From Pyxicephalus adspersus (lineage: Eukaryota > Chordata > Amphibia > Anura > Pyxicephalidae): 64,000 nucleotides of DNA. Of this stretch, positions 1-9,899 are shown piece by piece. Location: the NCBI RefSeq assembly GCF_032062135.1, contig NC_092864.1:17506931-17570930 (forward strand), read 5' to 3'. The notes beneath the pieces were generated by a model, which was not told where the DNA came from, did not search any database, and saw nothing but the letters and a program-made list of their open reading frames with translations. Every line of letters begins with the position of its first letter. Position 1 is the first letter of the stretch. The position numbers were made by a program, and so were the translations under genes.

Positions 1-112
1 TGACTTACATATTGGTGGTCCAAAAGGAGCTATAAGGCATTAAAGTGCACCTGTTACAAGAAATATGGGCCGTCATTGCGGTAAAAGATAAAGGTCTGTG
101 GATGTCCCCAGG

Positions 113-118
113 TTTAAT
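113..118 (-). terminator. candidate poly(A) signal of the MFSD1-like gene
   Basis: ATTAAA on the minus strand, about 195 nt after the stop codon; the second most common poly(A) hexamer. No AATAAA occurs between the stop and the window edge, so the 3' end may instead lie outside the window. Confidence 0.3.
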
Positions 119-310
119 GCTTTAGAGTTCTACGATGTCATCATAAAACAGTCATCATAAAATCAGAAATCCTCATCTCTGTATTGTTTATAGTCTTGAT
201 CTGCAACTCAAAATATTAAAGTACTGGAATCATCTGGAGAAGTATACAGTCAGCCATCATTTATATTTCAAAGCAGGTTTCCTCTTCAATGGTGAATGGT
301 TTACTACTGC

Positions 311-427
311 TTAGTTGATAGAATTGCGGTCATCCTCATCGTTTAGGATAGGGGTTCTGTCGGCTTCATCTCTGGATTCCGACTCCACCGGAGGCCTTCG
401 CTTTGTCATCTTGTTCAGTGTGCTTCC
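311..427 (-). CDS. MFSD1-like, last coding exon (cytosolic tail, stop)
   Basis: The acceptor TGTCACCAG precedes 427. The exon encodes a 38-residue polar tail beginning GSTLNKMTKRRPP and ending NDEDDRNSIN, then TAA at 313-311. The tail contains DRTPIL, which resembles the [DE]xxxL[LI] lysosomal/endosomal sorting signal, with Ile in place of the first Leu. The exon ends cleanly and shows no truncation. Confidence 0.88.
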   Translation of the reverse strand, partial: GSTLNKMTKRRPPVESESRDEADRTPILNDEDDRNSIN

Positions 428-3400
428 CTGGTGACATGCAAAAAGGAGAGATGAGCTTCAGTACTTCATTACATTATCCAATGCAGCTGCTGGTTATCGT
501 GTCACTGCAATCATTTGTATCTGTGCAAAATATTGTAGCCAGCTACTGCAAATAACTAGAGAAGTAAATTTAATAATCTGCAGGTGCACCATTGGCCATA
601 CAAAATAACATGACTGTCAATTGTAATGACTGATTTTGCTCAGAGTCAGAAATAAAATTACACCAAATATTTTCTGATTAGTGAACAAAATCTAAAGGTT
701 GTTTGGCTGTTCAGTGTTCTGTACAGGACTGGTAGCTCCCAGTATTCTATATAGTGGTTGATGTTACATTAGCATTGTTCTATACAATGATTGGTAGCTC
801 TCATTGTTCTATACAGTGATTGGTCAATGCCATATACAGTAGTCTATTGGTCAAAACAGTGACTGATCAGTGTTCTATCTCCGACTCTCATTACCTGTTT
901 CTTGTCCACTATGTTTAAGATCACGGAGGCCACTATACAAGCAATGGTATTTGCCAACATGAATATCATCATCTGCTGCCAGCGCCACAATGGGATCTTA
1001 GATTCACTAGAGACAGAAAGGAAATATTTAGCATATTAAGGACAATATACACCATTCTTCTATGACCTTATCAGCATTGTATTAACAAAATCTCCACGTG
1101 TTAGCTTCCTCCCAGCATGCAATAAAATAAACATTGGTTATTGGCTTCTCAAAATTACATCTTTTGCATATGTTTGACAGTAGTGGGGTTATTCGAGAGT
1201 GAGCTCTACAAGGTCCTGGAATGATGCAAATGATTTTAAGTAATAGGTTAACCCTGTATATAGATATTAATTCTGGACACACCTGGATTTAGTTCCAAGG
1301 ATTCTACCAACAAGAAGATTAGAAAGTCCAATACCAATCATCTGCACAGAGGTAGCTAGGCCCATGGCTGTTCCGATTGTAGCTTGTGGGACCACAAGGG
1401 GTATGGAGGGCCACATGCTTGCCTGATGGAAAAACAACAGATATGATCAGGTGGGAAGAAGGTGCAAACACAGAGTGCACTACTGGTATATTAATGTCAT
1501 AAAAATGAACCAACAATCTCATGTAAAGCGGATCTTTTACCAGGAGATTATATAACCTATTATCGCTGAACTTATATTAAAGAATTCCAATTGCCTGGAT
1601 GTAAAACTGATCTTGCAGTTTCAGTAGTTTCAGTCACAATCTGGGAAACAAGCATCCAGAAAACAGTGGCACAAGTTGTACTGCAATTAGCTGAATACCT
1701 GAACTGCATACCCATTATGGGTCAGGGATTCAGAAGGTAAAAAAAGTAGGGGGAAGGAGAAGCAGCACAAGGAGTCAAACAGTTATGTAATACTGCAAAC
1801 ACCAGGCTACTGGTGGGAAAATGAAACAGATGGGCTCTTCAGACTAGTGTGTCTCCTTTTACTGTTCATTCACAAGCTGGAAGTGAAACTACAGCAGAGA
1901 AAGATCAGGACTCTTTGTGTTCACTTGGAACTTTGATAGAACTCTGTTTATTAATTAATTGTCTAGATCTCCAGTTTAGGCTGCAATCAAACTCTCCTCA
2001 AAAATTTCAACCCACACTATCTCCCTTTACCAACTCTACATCCACCTTCCCTATCTCCAAGCTCCCTACTGGTTTCTATTCTCTTCCCTTTGTCCCTTGC
2101 CCGTGACACTCTTCACTCGCCACCAACACTATACACTTCACAATCTAGTATCTCCTATACCACATCTACCTTGGTTCTATTTGAATTAAATATCTGAATC
2201 ATATGTACTTGCATTGCACCTAACACCCTTCCATAATCCTGATAGACTGCTTTTAGAAATGTCCAACCTGTCCATAGCCCCTTGTAACTTGAGAAATGAG
2301 AATCTGTAACCTGTTAAAGTAACTTAAATATACCCAAAATGCTTATCCAAATATTTCTAAAGGCATTATGTGCCACGTGTACAGAAAACAATTATAGCCT
2401 TACCGCAGCAAAGGAGTATGTGACCCCAAGCCACAAGGTGGAGACCAGCGGAGGGACCAATGTAAACGCCAAGAGAGCAAAAACTGGCAGCGTCAGGATC
2501 GCACAGAGGACAGCCAGGATACCTCTCAAACCAACATAGTCCTGGAAGAAAACAACACTGGTAAAGGGCCAAGCCAACATAGAACATCCATATATATTCA
2601 CAAAAACAGCATAGAGATTTCAGAAGTACCAGTACTAACCTTGTCTCCGTTCCCCAAAAGTACATTTGAAGTACAGAAACTCAAAGCATCCAATCACAGT
2701 ACATTTTTCATAGCTGTGATTTTGACAGGCTAAATTTTAATTGATTACTTTGGGTTACAGCATTATGCTTCATATTAAAGTTATTAAGTCACTGAAGAGT
2801 GTATAAAGAACACTGTCCAGATCATGTCAAATCTGAGGGACTGTATAATCTGCAATCATTTAACATAAACAACTGTCCGAAACAGTAAGAGCAATTTATT
2901 GATTATGTACATTAAAACCAAGCACTGCAAATATGAATTTACAACAGAGGCAAGGCTGCGGCTACAGTGAAGTCATGACACAACACAGCCCTGAATCAGA
3001 AAACTGTATAATAGGAATAACAAGATACTCACAATCAGAATTCCAACAACCGCAGATAGCACCAAAGAGCTGTCATACACAGCTCCTGCAATATAGGACG
3101 CTGTCCGCTGGTCATATCCTGCGTATTTGTCTTGAATGAATTTACTGGTGAAAAAAGGAAACAAACAGCGTTAGTCTTCAGCAAAAAGCACGGCTCACTA
3201 TATATAGATACACACGAATGAATATTTACCTGGCATCAGCCACAAATGGAAAAACACCATTATAGAAGAACATGATAGTGAGGACCAGCAGCCAATATCG
3301 CAGTGGTAATCGCCGAATGTCCTGCACTCGCTGTACAGTAGGAAAAAAAAAAAAAAAAAAATACGTCAGGTACCACTACTGCTACCTGGGGCAAAACAAC

Positions 3401-5679
3401 AAACTAAAATTCTAGAATAAGAAGAAGTAGAATATGTAGAGACAGAAAGGCGATGCAATTACCAACTCCTTACTGCATGTAACCGTGGTGCTGGGAAATG
3501 CCACAGGAAACATCTCACACTCACCCTTAGGATATTAATGAGTGGCTAACATCTATTAAAATCATGCTGACGCTTGTTGATGTTCAGGTGATCTGGGCTG
3601 CTTGACAGCACCTAACTAACATTCATGCTTGCCCCAGAGCCCCTGGAAAGCTGTCAATGTGAACTTAACACAGATTAGTTCCTACTTTAGAATTTTACGT
3701 TTCTACTACTAGATATCAGTAAGTTTAGGTACCCAGGTCGCCCTTTTTTCTAACTATAAACTGACTGGAGATGATGCCTTTATTGCCTAGTGTTGCAATG
3801 ATATCTGATCTGTTCCCGGTAATAATAAGGTTAACCAGCCCAATGGGTCAGAAGTAGGCTGGTAAAAGACGACCAGCCTACAAGGAATCTAGAATAAGTC
3901 AAAGCATGAGTTTTAGTGTTGCAAAGGCTTCTAAAAAAGACAAATAAATACCTGTATTGAAAGAAAGGCTACTTACAACTTTCTTGGATTCTTCTTGGAT
4001 GGCTCCATCAAGTCCCAACTGTTTCATACCCACTTTATCTAATATGCTGACTGTAACAGCAGAACAGAAACCCAGGACACATAAAATGGTTCCTGCAAGG
4101 AAACACAGGTAAATTAGCACTGCAATTAAAATCTTGCTTTTCTCCCAAAGCAAAGCACCTGTATCATTTTCCAACACATGGACTGCATAGTAGTTGTAGA
4201 GTGGATAGGACATGTCGACACCCAATGAGTCAGAATGAGAAAGGAAGAACACCTGCTAGATTAGACTGCAATAGGGAATACTAGGTCTTTGTTCCAGTGT
4301 GATGTGTTAGCATGACAGTCCATTGTACAACCAAGCTGATATTCTGACCTGGAATTTGCATTTTAATATTTACTACTGAGATCACTAAGTTGGTCCTGCC
4401 AACAGTACGTATGCACTACTAAGCTTGTTAGAAAAGGTGAAAGCTTTCCGTTTTGCTTGAGGAACAGTTGTCACACCACAGGAAGTCACAATCACCAATA
4501 AAAATGTTGCCAGAGGTTCTAACTCTTCCTTTCTNNNNNNNNNNNNNNNNNNNNNNNNNNNNNNNNNNNNNNNNNNNNNNNNNNNNNNNNNNNNNNNNNN
4601 NNNNNNNNNNNNNNNNNNNNNNNNNNNNNNNNNNNNNNNNNNNNNNNNNNNNNNNNNNNNNNNNNNNNNNNNNNNNNNNNNNNNNNNNNNNNNNNNNNNN
4701 NNNNNNNNNNNNNNNNNNNNNNNNNNNNNNNNNNNNNNNNNNNNNNNNNNNNNNNNNNNNNNNNNNNNNNNNNNNNNNNNNNNNNNNNNNNNNNNNNNNN
4801 NNNNNNNNNNNNNNNNNNNNNNNNNNNNNNNNNNNNNNNNNNNNNNNNNNNNNNNNNNNNNNNNNNNNNNNNNNNNNNNNNNNNNNNNNNNNNNNNNNNN
4901 NNNNNNNNNNNNNNNNNNNNNNNNNNNNNNNNNNNNNNNNNNNNNNNNNNNNNNNNNNNNNNNNNNNNNNNNNNNNNNNNNNNNNNNNNNNNNNNNNNNN
5001 NNNNNNNNNNNNNNNNNNNNNNNNNNNNNNNNNNNNNNNNNNNNNNNNNNNNNNNNNNNNNNNNNNNNNNNNNNNNNNNNNNNNNNNNNNNNNNNNNNNN
5101 NNNNNNNNNNNNNNNNNNNNNNNNNNNNNNNNNNNNNNNNNNNNNNNNNNNNNNNNNNNNNNNNNNNNNNNNNNNNNNNNNNNNNNNNNNNNNNNNNNNN
5201 NNNNNNNNNNNNNNNNNNNNNNNNNNNNNNNNNNNNNNNNNNNNNNNNNNNNNNNNNNNNNNNNNNNNNNNNNNNNNNNNNNNNNNNNNNNNNNNNNNNN
5301 NNNNNNNNNNNNNNNNNNNNNNNNNNNNNNNNNNNNNNNNNNNNNNNNNNNNNNNNNNNNNNNNNNNNNNNNNNNNNNNNNNNNNNNNNNNNNNNNNNNN
5401 NNNNNNNNNNNNNNNNNNNNNNNNNNNNNNNNNNNNNNNNNNNNNNNNNNNNNNNNNNNNNNNNNNNNNNNNNNNNNGAAAAATACAAGGGAATTGTTTT
5501 ACTTTTGTTTTGAATTAGTGAACCTCTTATTAAAATTCTGAGATCTATATAGCTCCGAGGCACAAATAGTTTGTGACCTAAGTTTTTTTGGGTGTGGTTA
5601 TACAACTAGCTAGGTCTGTGATTGGACAGGTAAATGCCCCTGTAAGCACATCTGATTGGACACCTATATGTAAATATTA

Positions 5680-5710
<31 letters not shown>

Positions 5711-8700
5711 TATACGGTACATACCGGTACATACACACACGCACACACATACATTATTTCTATTAGCACAATGACTGTGTTTAAGTCTACAATAAAATAA
5801 ATGCTTTGGAACTCACATCTATTCCCTAGCTTGTCAATAAGGAATCCAGCAATGATCACCACCAAGGCATTTCTGGGAAAGAAGAGAAAAATCAAGAAAA
5901 CATTTTTATTTTTATAATATATTATATTTGTTGTAAACAGTTTTTTAGATGCTGCTGGTTCATAGCAGAAGTGTAGGGTTTAAGGTTCTGGATATTGGTT
6001 TGGTCCTACTGTGTATCTCTACTAATATCCCATTCATGTGTATGCAAATATCAACATATAACTCCCTCATACCGCTCCCAGGGCAGCTACATATTGGCAG
6101 TCATTCTGAATGCCCACCCTGAACCTCCAAGAATCAAACTCAAAGAAATCTGTTCAATGATATAGATGTATTAGGGGCATTTTAACCCATCTACTGGGCA
6201 GAGGGTAGCACAATGCAGGGAAGGTCTACATTACAATACACAAAGCATTGGGCACTGTGCAGGTATGTAACATGATAAATGGTTCTCTTTTCGTAATAAC
6301 ATACCAAATATAAAAACATTAATACATCAGATCACGTTAGATATTAAGCATGCAAAACTAAATTAAAAATGCACTCATGTCTTGCAAACATTCAGGCTGC
6401 TCTTGTTAAAGCCCAGTTGAAGTTGTGCCTTTTCCTACTGCTATGCATGAAAGCTGTATAACAAGTAAATAGAATTCTGTATTTAGAAAATGTATGTGCT
6501 TGCTGCTATCCGCTGCTATCACACAGTGACATGACTTCTGCGCACTGCTCCAATCAACAATACTGCTCGGGAGAAATAGGCATTGCTGGTTAGGGTACTG
6601 TGCATGGAATGTGGCACAATGCTAGAGATTTCCTACACAGCAGTTTACATTTCTATTGTGGGGGCAATGTCTAAAAATTTTAAGCACAAAACCAAAAGTC
6701 CCGTATATATATATNNNNNNNNNNNNNNNNNNNNNNNNNNNNNNNNNNNNNNNNNNNNNNNNNNNNNNNNNNNNNNNNNNNNNNNNNNNNNNNNNNNNNN
6801 NNNNNNNNNNNNNNNNNNNNNNNNNNNNNNNNNNNNNNNNNNNNNNNNNNNNNNNNNNNNNNNNNNNNNNNNNNNNNNNNNNNNNNNNNNNNNNNNNNNN
6901 NNNNNNNNNNNNNNNNNNNNNNNNNNNNNNNNNNNNNNNNNNNNNNNNNNNNNNNNNNNNNNNNNNNNNNNNNNNNNNNNNNNNNNNNNNNNNNNNNNNN
7001 NNNNNNNNGTACATATGTCCAGCATATCATTCTAATATTAATAGTGATGTGGAAACTACCATAACAAACAGCAGCCACACTTGGCTGAACACGCACTTCT
7101 TGAATTTACGAACAGGTAACAAAAGTTCCAATTTAGGGCTTTAGATTTTGAATTTAGCTTGCTGGAGCTGACTTTTAGAGGTGATGTACTTGCTCTGTGC
7201 ATGGTATAGTGCAATGCCCAATATTGTGATTTTCACCCCAAAGCAAAGTACAGTATGACCAGGGTTCTAATGTATCCAAAACTAAAGAAATAAATGTGTT
7301 TTGCCTGAACAAACTTTTTATTGTTAATATAGTTTTATTATATCTTAGAAATAAACCTGACACTTACTCCTTGAAACTGATCCTGTAGAACACTGGGAAT
7401 GTCAAAACAGAAATACGAGCCAAAGGTGAGCATGCAGTTGAAGAAGAGAACCACAAACCGGTAATACGCTGCAAAAGTAAAGGGAACAATTTTAGTTCTG
7501 CTTGTACAAACTACACAAACTTGGTCAAATTTACCAGCCCATGGTAACTCCTACAAAGACAAAATTTGAAAATGGGAGCGGTTTTATTACCCAATTAATT
7601 TAAATAAATGTCCACCAAGTACTTAGAGTTACATAAATCTTGGACATCACAAAGCCCGGTCTGCCAAGGCAGGAGACCTGAACTTGTTGCACTGTATTTA
7701 AGTAACTCTGACAGGTTACCTGTTATCTGTTTCTCATCCCTAATCTGTGATTGGTAAGTAAAAAAAAAAAAAAGCAGAAAACTGATTAGCTGATATCTTT
7801 CTTTTGGCTTTCTCTTCCAATCAGCTTATTGCTTTTACTGCCTATTACCTCCTTATGAAGCTTGTCCCCCATGTATGAGCACTGTTGTACTCCAGGAAGC
7901 TGATACAAAGTACAATTTGGACACTCAGATTGTCTGTGTTTTATTAAATCTATTTTAGGATATATTGATGAATGAATTATTTAAAGAACACATGAACTTG
8001 TTATTATTATTTATAGGCTTCATTTATCCAAGCATCTAAAAAATATCTGTTCATAGCCATTCATAAGATTTTCTTTACACAGGGAAGTGAGAATTTGTCA
8101 AGTGATTAAACAAAAAAATGTGACACCCAATTAGATCTTTCAGATTTTTTATTTTAAATATCCATCTCAATCCATCCTCAAAACGGAAACAAACTCTCGT
8201 TGTTTCAGTGTATATAGGAGTCAGAAGAGCCTGAAGGCCATGCAGTGAAGATGTATTGGGGGCATTCAGAATCAAACTGCCAGGGCAAGGCAACATCTAT
8301 GGTCTATGGAAAGGAGAAGGGGTGGTGGTGTAACAATCCGGCTAATTTATGGGGAAAAAAGTATAACTAAGGCCCTGCCGGACAACCAAAAAACTATCCA
8401 ATGGCCTACCAATGACACTGAATCTGCTCGAGTAGATGGACACTGATTTTGGAGAATTTCCCTTTAAGTCAGTGCTGTTGCCCTTTGTCCCTTTTCAGGC
8501 TCTCCAGATGAAATAGGATGCAAGGGTTACATCCCAGGAAATCAGCAAAGTCAGCTATAAAAATGCAGATTTTACAAAAAAACTTTTTAGCTTTTGACCT
8601 GCTGCCATCCCAACCAGATGCCGAGGCAGCAAAGCACAGGAAATCCATCTGTCTGGTGACTATACTTTAAAAAAAGCCTTTCATCAAAATACACAATGAG

Positions 8701-9645
8701 ACTTAATATGCTTGACTTTTTCATAATATTGGCACTTTATACATTTATTTTTAAGGACATAAAACCTTATTTATTTATCTGAAAGAATAAAGTTGTCACC
8801 TACAGTACAGAGATCACTTTATAAATGAATGGGGAAATCAGAATCATATGGGCGTAGAGAAATATTAATACACATTGCTGGATTACAGGTCCCAGTTACC
8901 TTTTATAGGAAAGGGCAACCTTTGTTTAGGTTTTTTAATTCCTCTGCCCCCTCCTTTTTTAGGGCTCATTCCCATTATTGCTGTGCAATGCACAGTAATG
9001 TCGCCATGCAATGTGTTCAGCAGCACGTTCATTTGGATGAAATACCCTAATACACCACAATGAATGGAAATATAGAACATGCTCTGCTTTTATACCTGGA
9101 GAATAGCAGTATGTTGGGCTGTAGTGCTTTGGGAAGGGACGTTTGGGGTGCCAGTCTTATGTGACGCACTAACACACATGCTTCTGCATTGCAATGCGCA
9201 TGTCTTAATGCAAAACAAATAATGAGCTTCAGGTCTGAGATGTCATTTGCAACCCCTATATAACGTACAGCGCTTCATATGTTGGCACTATATAATTCCT
9301 GTTTAATAATATTTAACTTATCTATATATTTATTATACATACAAGATACATTAATCACCCAAAATATTACATTTTACTCAAACCAAATTTTAATGCTATT
9401 TTATAAAGTGTAAAACAATTAAACAAAGTTTAATTTAATAATTGCCATACAATTCCTCACGGCCTGAGTGATCAGGGATTCACGTGATTCCCCCAGGTCA
9501 CCATGAGGCGGCAGGTTCAGGTCACGTGACTCCAGGGGATTTAAACCTGGTCACATGACTGCAGAGTCACGTGTCCTGCGAATAACAAGTTCTGATAAAC
9601 TTGAAAACACATTTTGTACTGACCTTTTTCTGCTGGCACTGCCAT
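311..9645 (-). CDS. MFSD1-like major facilitator superfamily transporter (spliced, two assembly gaps)
   Basis: Ten coding exons were placed by reading frame, splice sites and similarity to MFSD1: 9624-9645, 7368-7468, 5817-5872, 3977-4092, 3230-3330, 3033-3144, 2404-2541, 1283-1422, 895-1006, 311-427. They give about 338 residues; MFSD1 proteins have about 465, so about 125 residues are missing, probably in gaps 6715-7008 and 4535-5477. Seen: the TM1 block with FGSYFCFDIPSVL (MFSD1: FGSYFCYDNPAAL), MFS motif A GFLIDKLGNR after TM2, a second motif-A-like GILIDYVGLRG in the C-terminal half, and VFPFVADA (MFSD1: VFPFIGLG). Known: MFSD1 is a 12-TM lysosomal dipeptide transporter. Inferred: this is a paralogue of MFSD1, because human MFSD1 (chr 3) is not a neighbour of MAPK8IP3 (chr 16). 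It lacks the long N-terminus of MFSD1 and has a polar C-terminal tail. All joins that can be checked are in frame. Substrate not determinable. Confidence 0.85.
428..894 (-). other. last intron of the MFSD1-like gene with a degenerate tandem repeat
   Basis: Non-coding. From about 712 to 877 it is built of decayed units of the form TGTTCTATACAGTGATTGG, each followed by a short variable stretch (GTAGCTC twice). At least five units are recognisable (near 715, 748, 775, 810 and 868). I see nothing else in it. Confidence 0.5.
895..1006 (-). CDS. MFSD1-like, internal exon (TM12)
   Basis: Acceptor TTCTGTCTCTAG, donor GTAATGA. Encodes SESKIPLWRWQQ, then a TM helix (MIFMLANTIACIVASVILNI), then VDKKQ. 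It is in phase with both neighbours. Confidence 0.9.
1283..1422 (-). CDS. MFSD1-like, internal exon (TM11)
   Basis: Acceptor TTCCATCAG, donor GTGTGTC. Encodes ASMWPSIPLVVPQATIGTAM, then a hydrophobic segment, then GRILGTKS. MFSD1 has ALWPMVAFVVPEHQLGTAYG at this place, so the VVP-x-x-x-x-GTA signature is conserved. Confidence 0.92.
1747..1890. repeat. dispersed repeat, copy 1 (second copy at 10989-11130)
   Basis: Shares GAGAAG-C/T-AGCACAAGGAG near its start and TCTCCTTTTACTG-T/C-CATTCACA near its end with 10989-11130, at similar spacing. It is a degraded interspersed repeat of unknown class, lying between the MFSD1-like exons at 1283-1422 and 2404-2541. The rest of that 980-bp intron holds nothing recognisable. 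Confidence 0.5.
2404..2541 (-). CDS. MFSD1-like, internal exon (TM9-TM10)
   Basis: The acceptor TTTTCTTCCAG and donor GTAAGGC bound exactly 46 codons. They start DYVGLRGILAVLCAI and end WLGVTYSFAA, matching MFSD1's LVDKTGKNIIWVLCAV and LLGLSYSLLACALWP regions. Confidence 0.92.
3033..3144 (-). CDS. MFSD1-like, internal exon (TM8)
   Basis: Acceptor TTTTTTCACCAG, donor GTGAGTA. Encodes SKFIQDKYAGYDQRTASYIA then a TM helix ending SAVVGILI. It joins in phase to the next exon to form the second motif-A-like loop GILIDYVGLRG. Confidence 0.92.
3230..3330 (-). CDS. MFSD1-like, internal exon (TM7)
   Basis: Encodes RVQDIRRLPLRYW then a TM helix ending FFYNGVFPFVADA. This aligns with the TM7 region of MFSD1 (LPLW...VAVFPFIG). 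The acceptor CTGTACAG lies 8 nt downstream, in the transcription direction, of a 20-base T run (A run on the plus strand) that serves as the polypyrimidine tract. Donor GTAAATA. Confidence 0.92.
3977..4092 (-). CDS. MFSD1-like, internal exon (end of N-terminal half, cytoplasmic loop)
   Basis: The acceptor TTTCCTTGCAG and donor GTAAGTAG bound 116 nt that encode a hydrophobic helix (TILCVLGFCSAVTVSILD) followed by a charged segment (DGAIQEESKKV). The position fits the end of TM6 and the central loop of a 12-TM MFS protein. The exons encoding TM3-TM6 are missing and are probably within gap 4535-5477. Confidence 0.85.
4535..5477. other. assembly gap (943 N)
   Basis: A run of N. By comparison with MFSD1, the exons encoding TM3-TM6 of the minus-strand gene (about 110-120 residues) should lie here or be very diverged. 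Apparent open frames crossing the gap are artefacts. Confidence 0.95.
5680..5753. repeat. TA/CA microsatellite
   Basis: TA repeat followed by interrupted CA runs, within the intron just downstream (on the minus strand) of the motif-A exon. A simple repeat beside gap 4535-5477. Confidence 0.8.
5817..5872 (-). CDS. MFSD1-like, internal exon with MFS motif A
   Basis: The acceptor TTTCCCAG and donor GTGAGTT bound a 56-nt exon encoding NALVVIIAGFLIDKLGNR. GFLIDKLGNR is the classic MFS motif A (G-x-x-x-D-K-x-G-x-R) in the loop after TM2. The exon needs two bases from the previous exon, so at least one unseen exon (length 2 mod 3) lies between it and 7368, most likely in gap 6715-7008. Confidence 0.9.
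6715..7008. other. assembly gap (294 N)
   Basis: A run of N preceded by a short TA run. It lies in the interval that must hold at least one missing exon of the MFSD1-like gene, between the TM1 exon and the motif-A exon. Confidence 0.95.
7368..7468 (-). CDS. MFSD1-like, coding exon 2 (TM1)
   Basis: The acceptor TTTTGCAG precedes 7468 and the donor GTAAGTG follows 7368. The exon encodes a 34-residue block with hydrophobic TM1 and the family signature FGSYFCFDIPSVLQDQFQG, closely matching MFSD1. It ends in phase 0. Confidence 0.9.
9255..9316 (+). mobile_element. L2-like LINE 3' end fragment
   Basis: GTACAGCGCT, then ATGTTGGCACTATATAA and CCTGTTTAATAAT. This matches the 3'-terminal consensus repeated elsewhere in the window (GTACAGCGCTGCGTAATATG, GGCGCTATATAAATCCTG, then an AAT-type tail). 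Confidence 0.7.
9479..9575. promoter_or_regulatory. cluster of CLEAR-type E-boxes (TFEB/TFE3/MITF/USF) in intron 1
   Basis: Four E-boxes in 97 bp: TTCACGTGAT (9479-9488), GTCACGTGAC (9521-9530), GTCACATGAC (9550-9559) and GTCACGTGTC (9566-9575). The second is a perfect palindromic CLEAR element, the known TFEB/TFE3 site of lysosomal gene promoters. The cluster starts 70 bp downstream of the MFSD1-like start codon, a normal position for CLEAR sites. USF and MITF bind the same core, so the factor is inferred. Confidence 0.7.
9624..9645 (-). CDS. MFSD1-like, coding exon 1 (start codon)
   Basis: Encodes MAVPAEK plus one base of the next codon. The ATG at 9645-9643 has a strong context (G at -3, G at +4). 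The donor GT follows at 9623-9622. Only seven residues precede TM1, so this N-terminus is much shorter than that of mammalian MFSD1, which carries a dileucine sorting motif there. The start was chosen because it splices in frame to exon 2 and lies in a short CpG-containing stretch. Confidence 0.75.
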
Positions 9646-9895
9646 GGCTCCTCCTGTCTGCCCTGCAGACACACGATGGCCGATGTTACAGATTAAACAG
9701 CGTTCTGGGTATTACAGGCCGCACTTAACGGGTGCATACAGCAACACCCGCCACCCAGCACAAGCCTACAGAAATCACAGAACAATGCCTGAGTAATATT
9801 ACACCCTGTTTCCCGGGCTCCGCCTTCCTGGAGAAGATAGACAACCCGGGCGACGCCTATTAACTACATCCAAACATGCAGTGATGGTGTGATAA
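9646..9895 (-). promoter_or_regulatory. probable promoter/5' UTR of the MFSD1-like gene
   Basis: About 250 bp immediately upstream of the start codon, richer in G+C and CpG than its surroundings (several CpGs in 9815-9860). No TATA box is evident. The transcription start cannot be placed from sequence. Confidence 0.45.
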
Positions 9896-9899
9896 CAAT

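Larger units (their letters stand above)
7469..9623 (-). other. first intron of the MFSD1-like gene
   Basis: 2.15 kb without coding potential. It contains an L2-like 3' end (9255-9316) and a cluster of E-boxes (9479-9575), described separately. The remainder is AT-rich and shows nothing I recognise. Confidence 0.7.

Noticed and set aside
2366..2665. 99-residue hydrophobic minus-strand frame
   Set aside because: It is a different frame crossing the true MFSD1-like exon 2404-2541; the in-phase exon explains the region.
4385..7144. Long open frames across 4385-5605 and 6583-7144
   Set aside because: They consist almost wholly of assembly-gap N; the real flanks show no family similarity.
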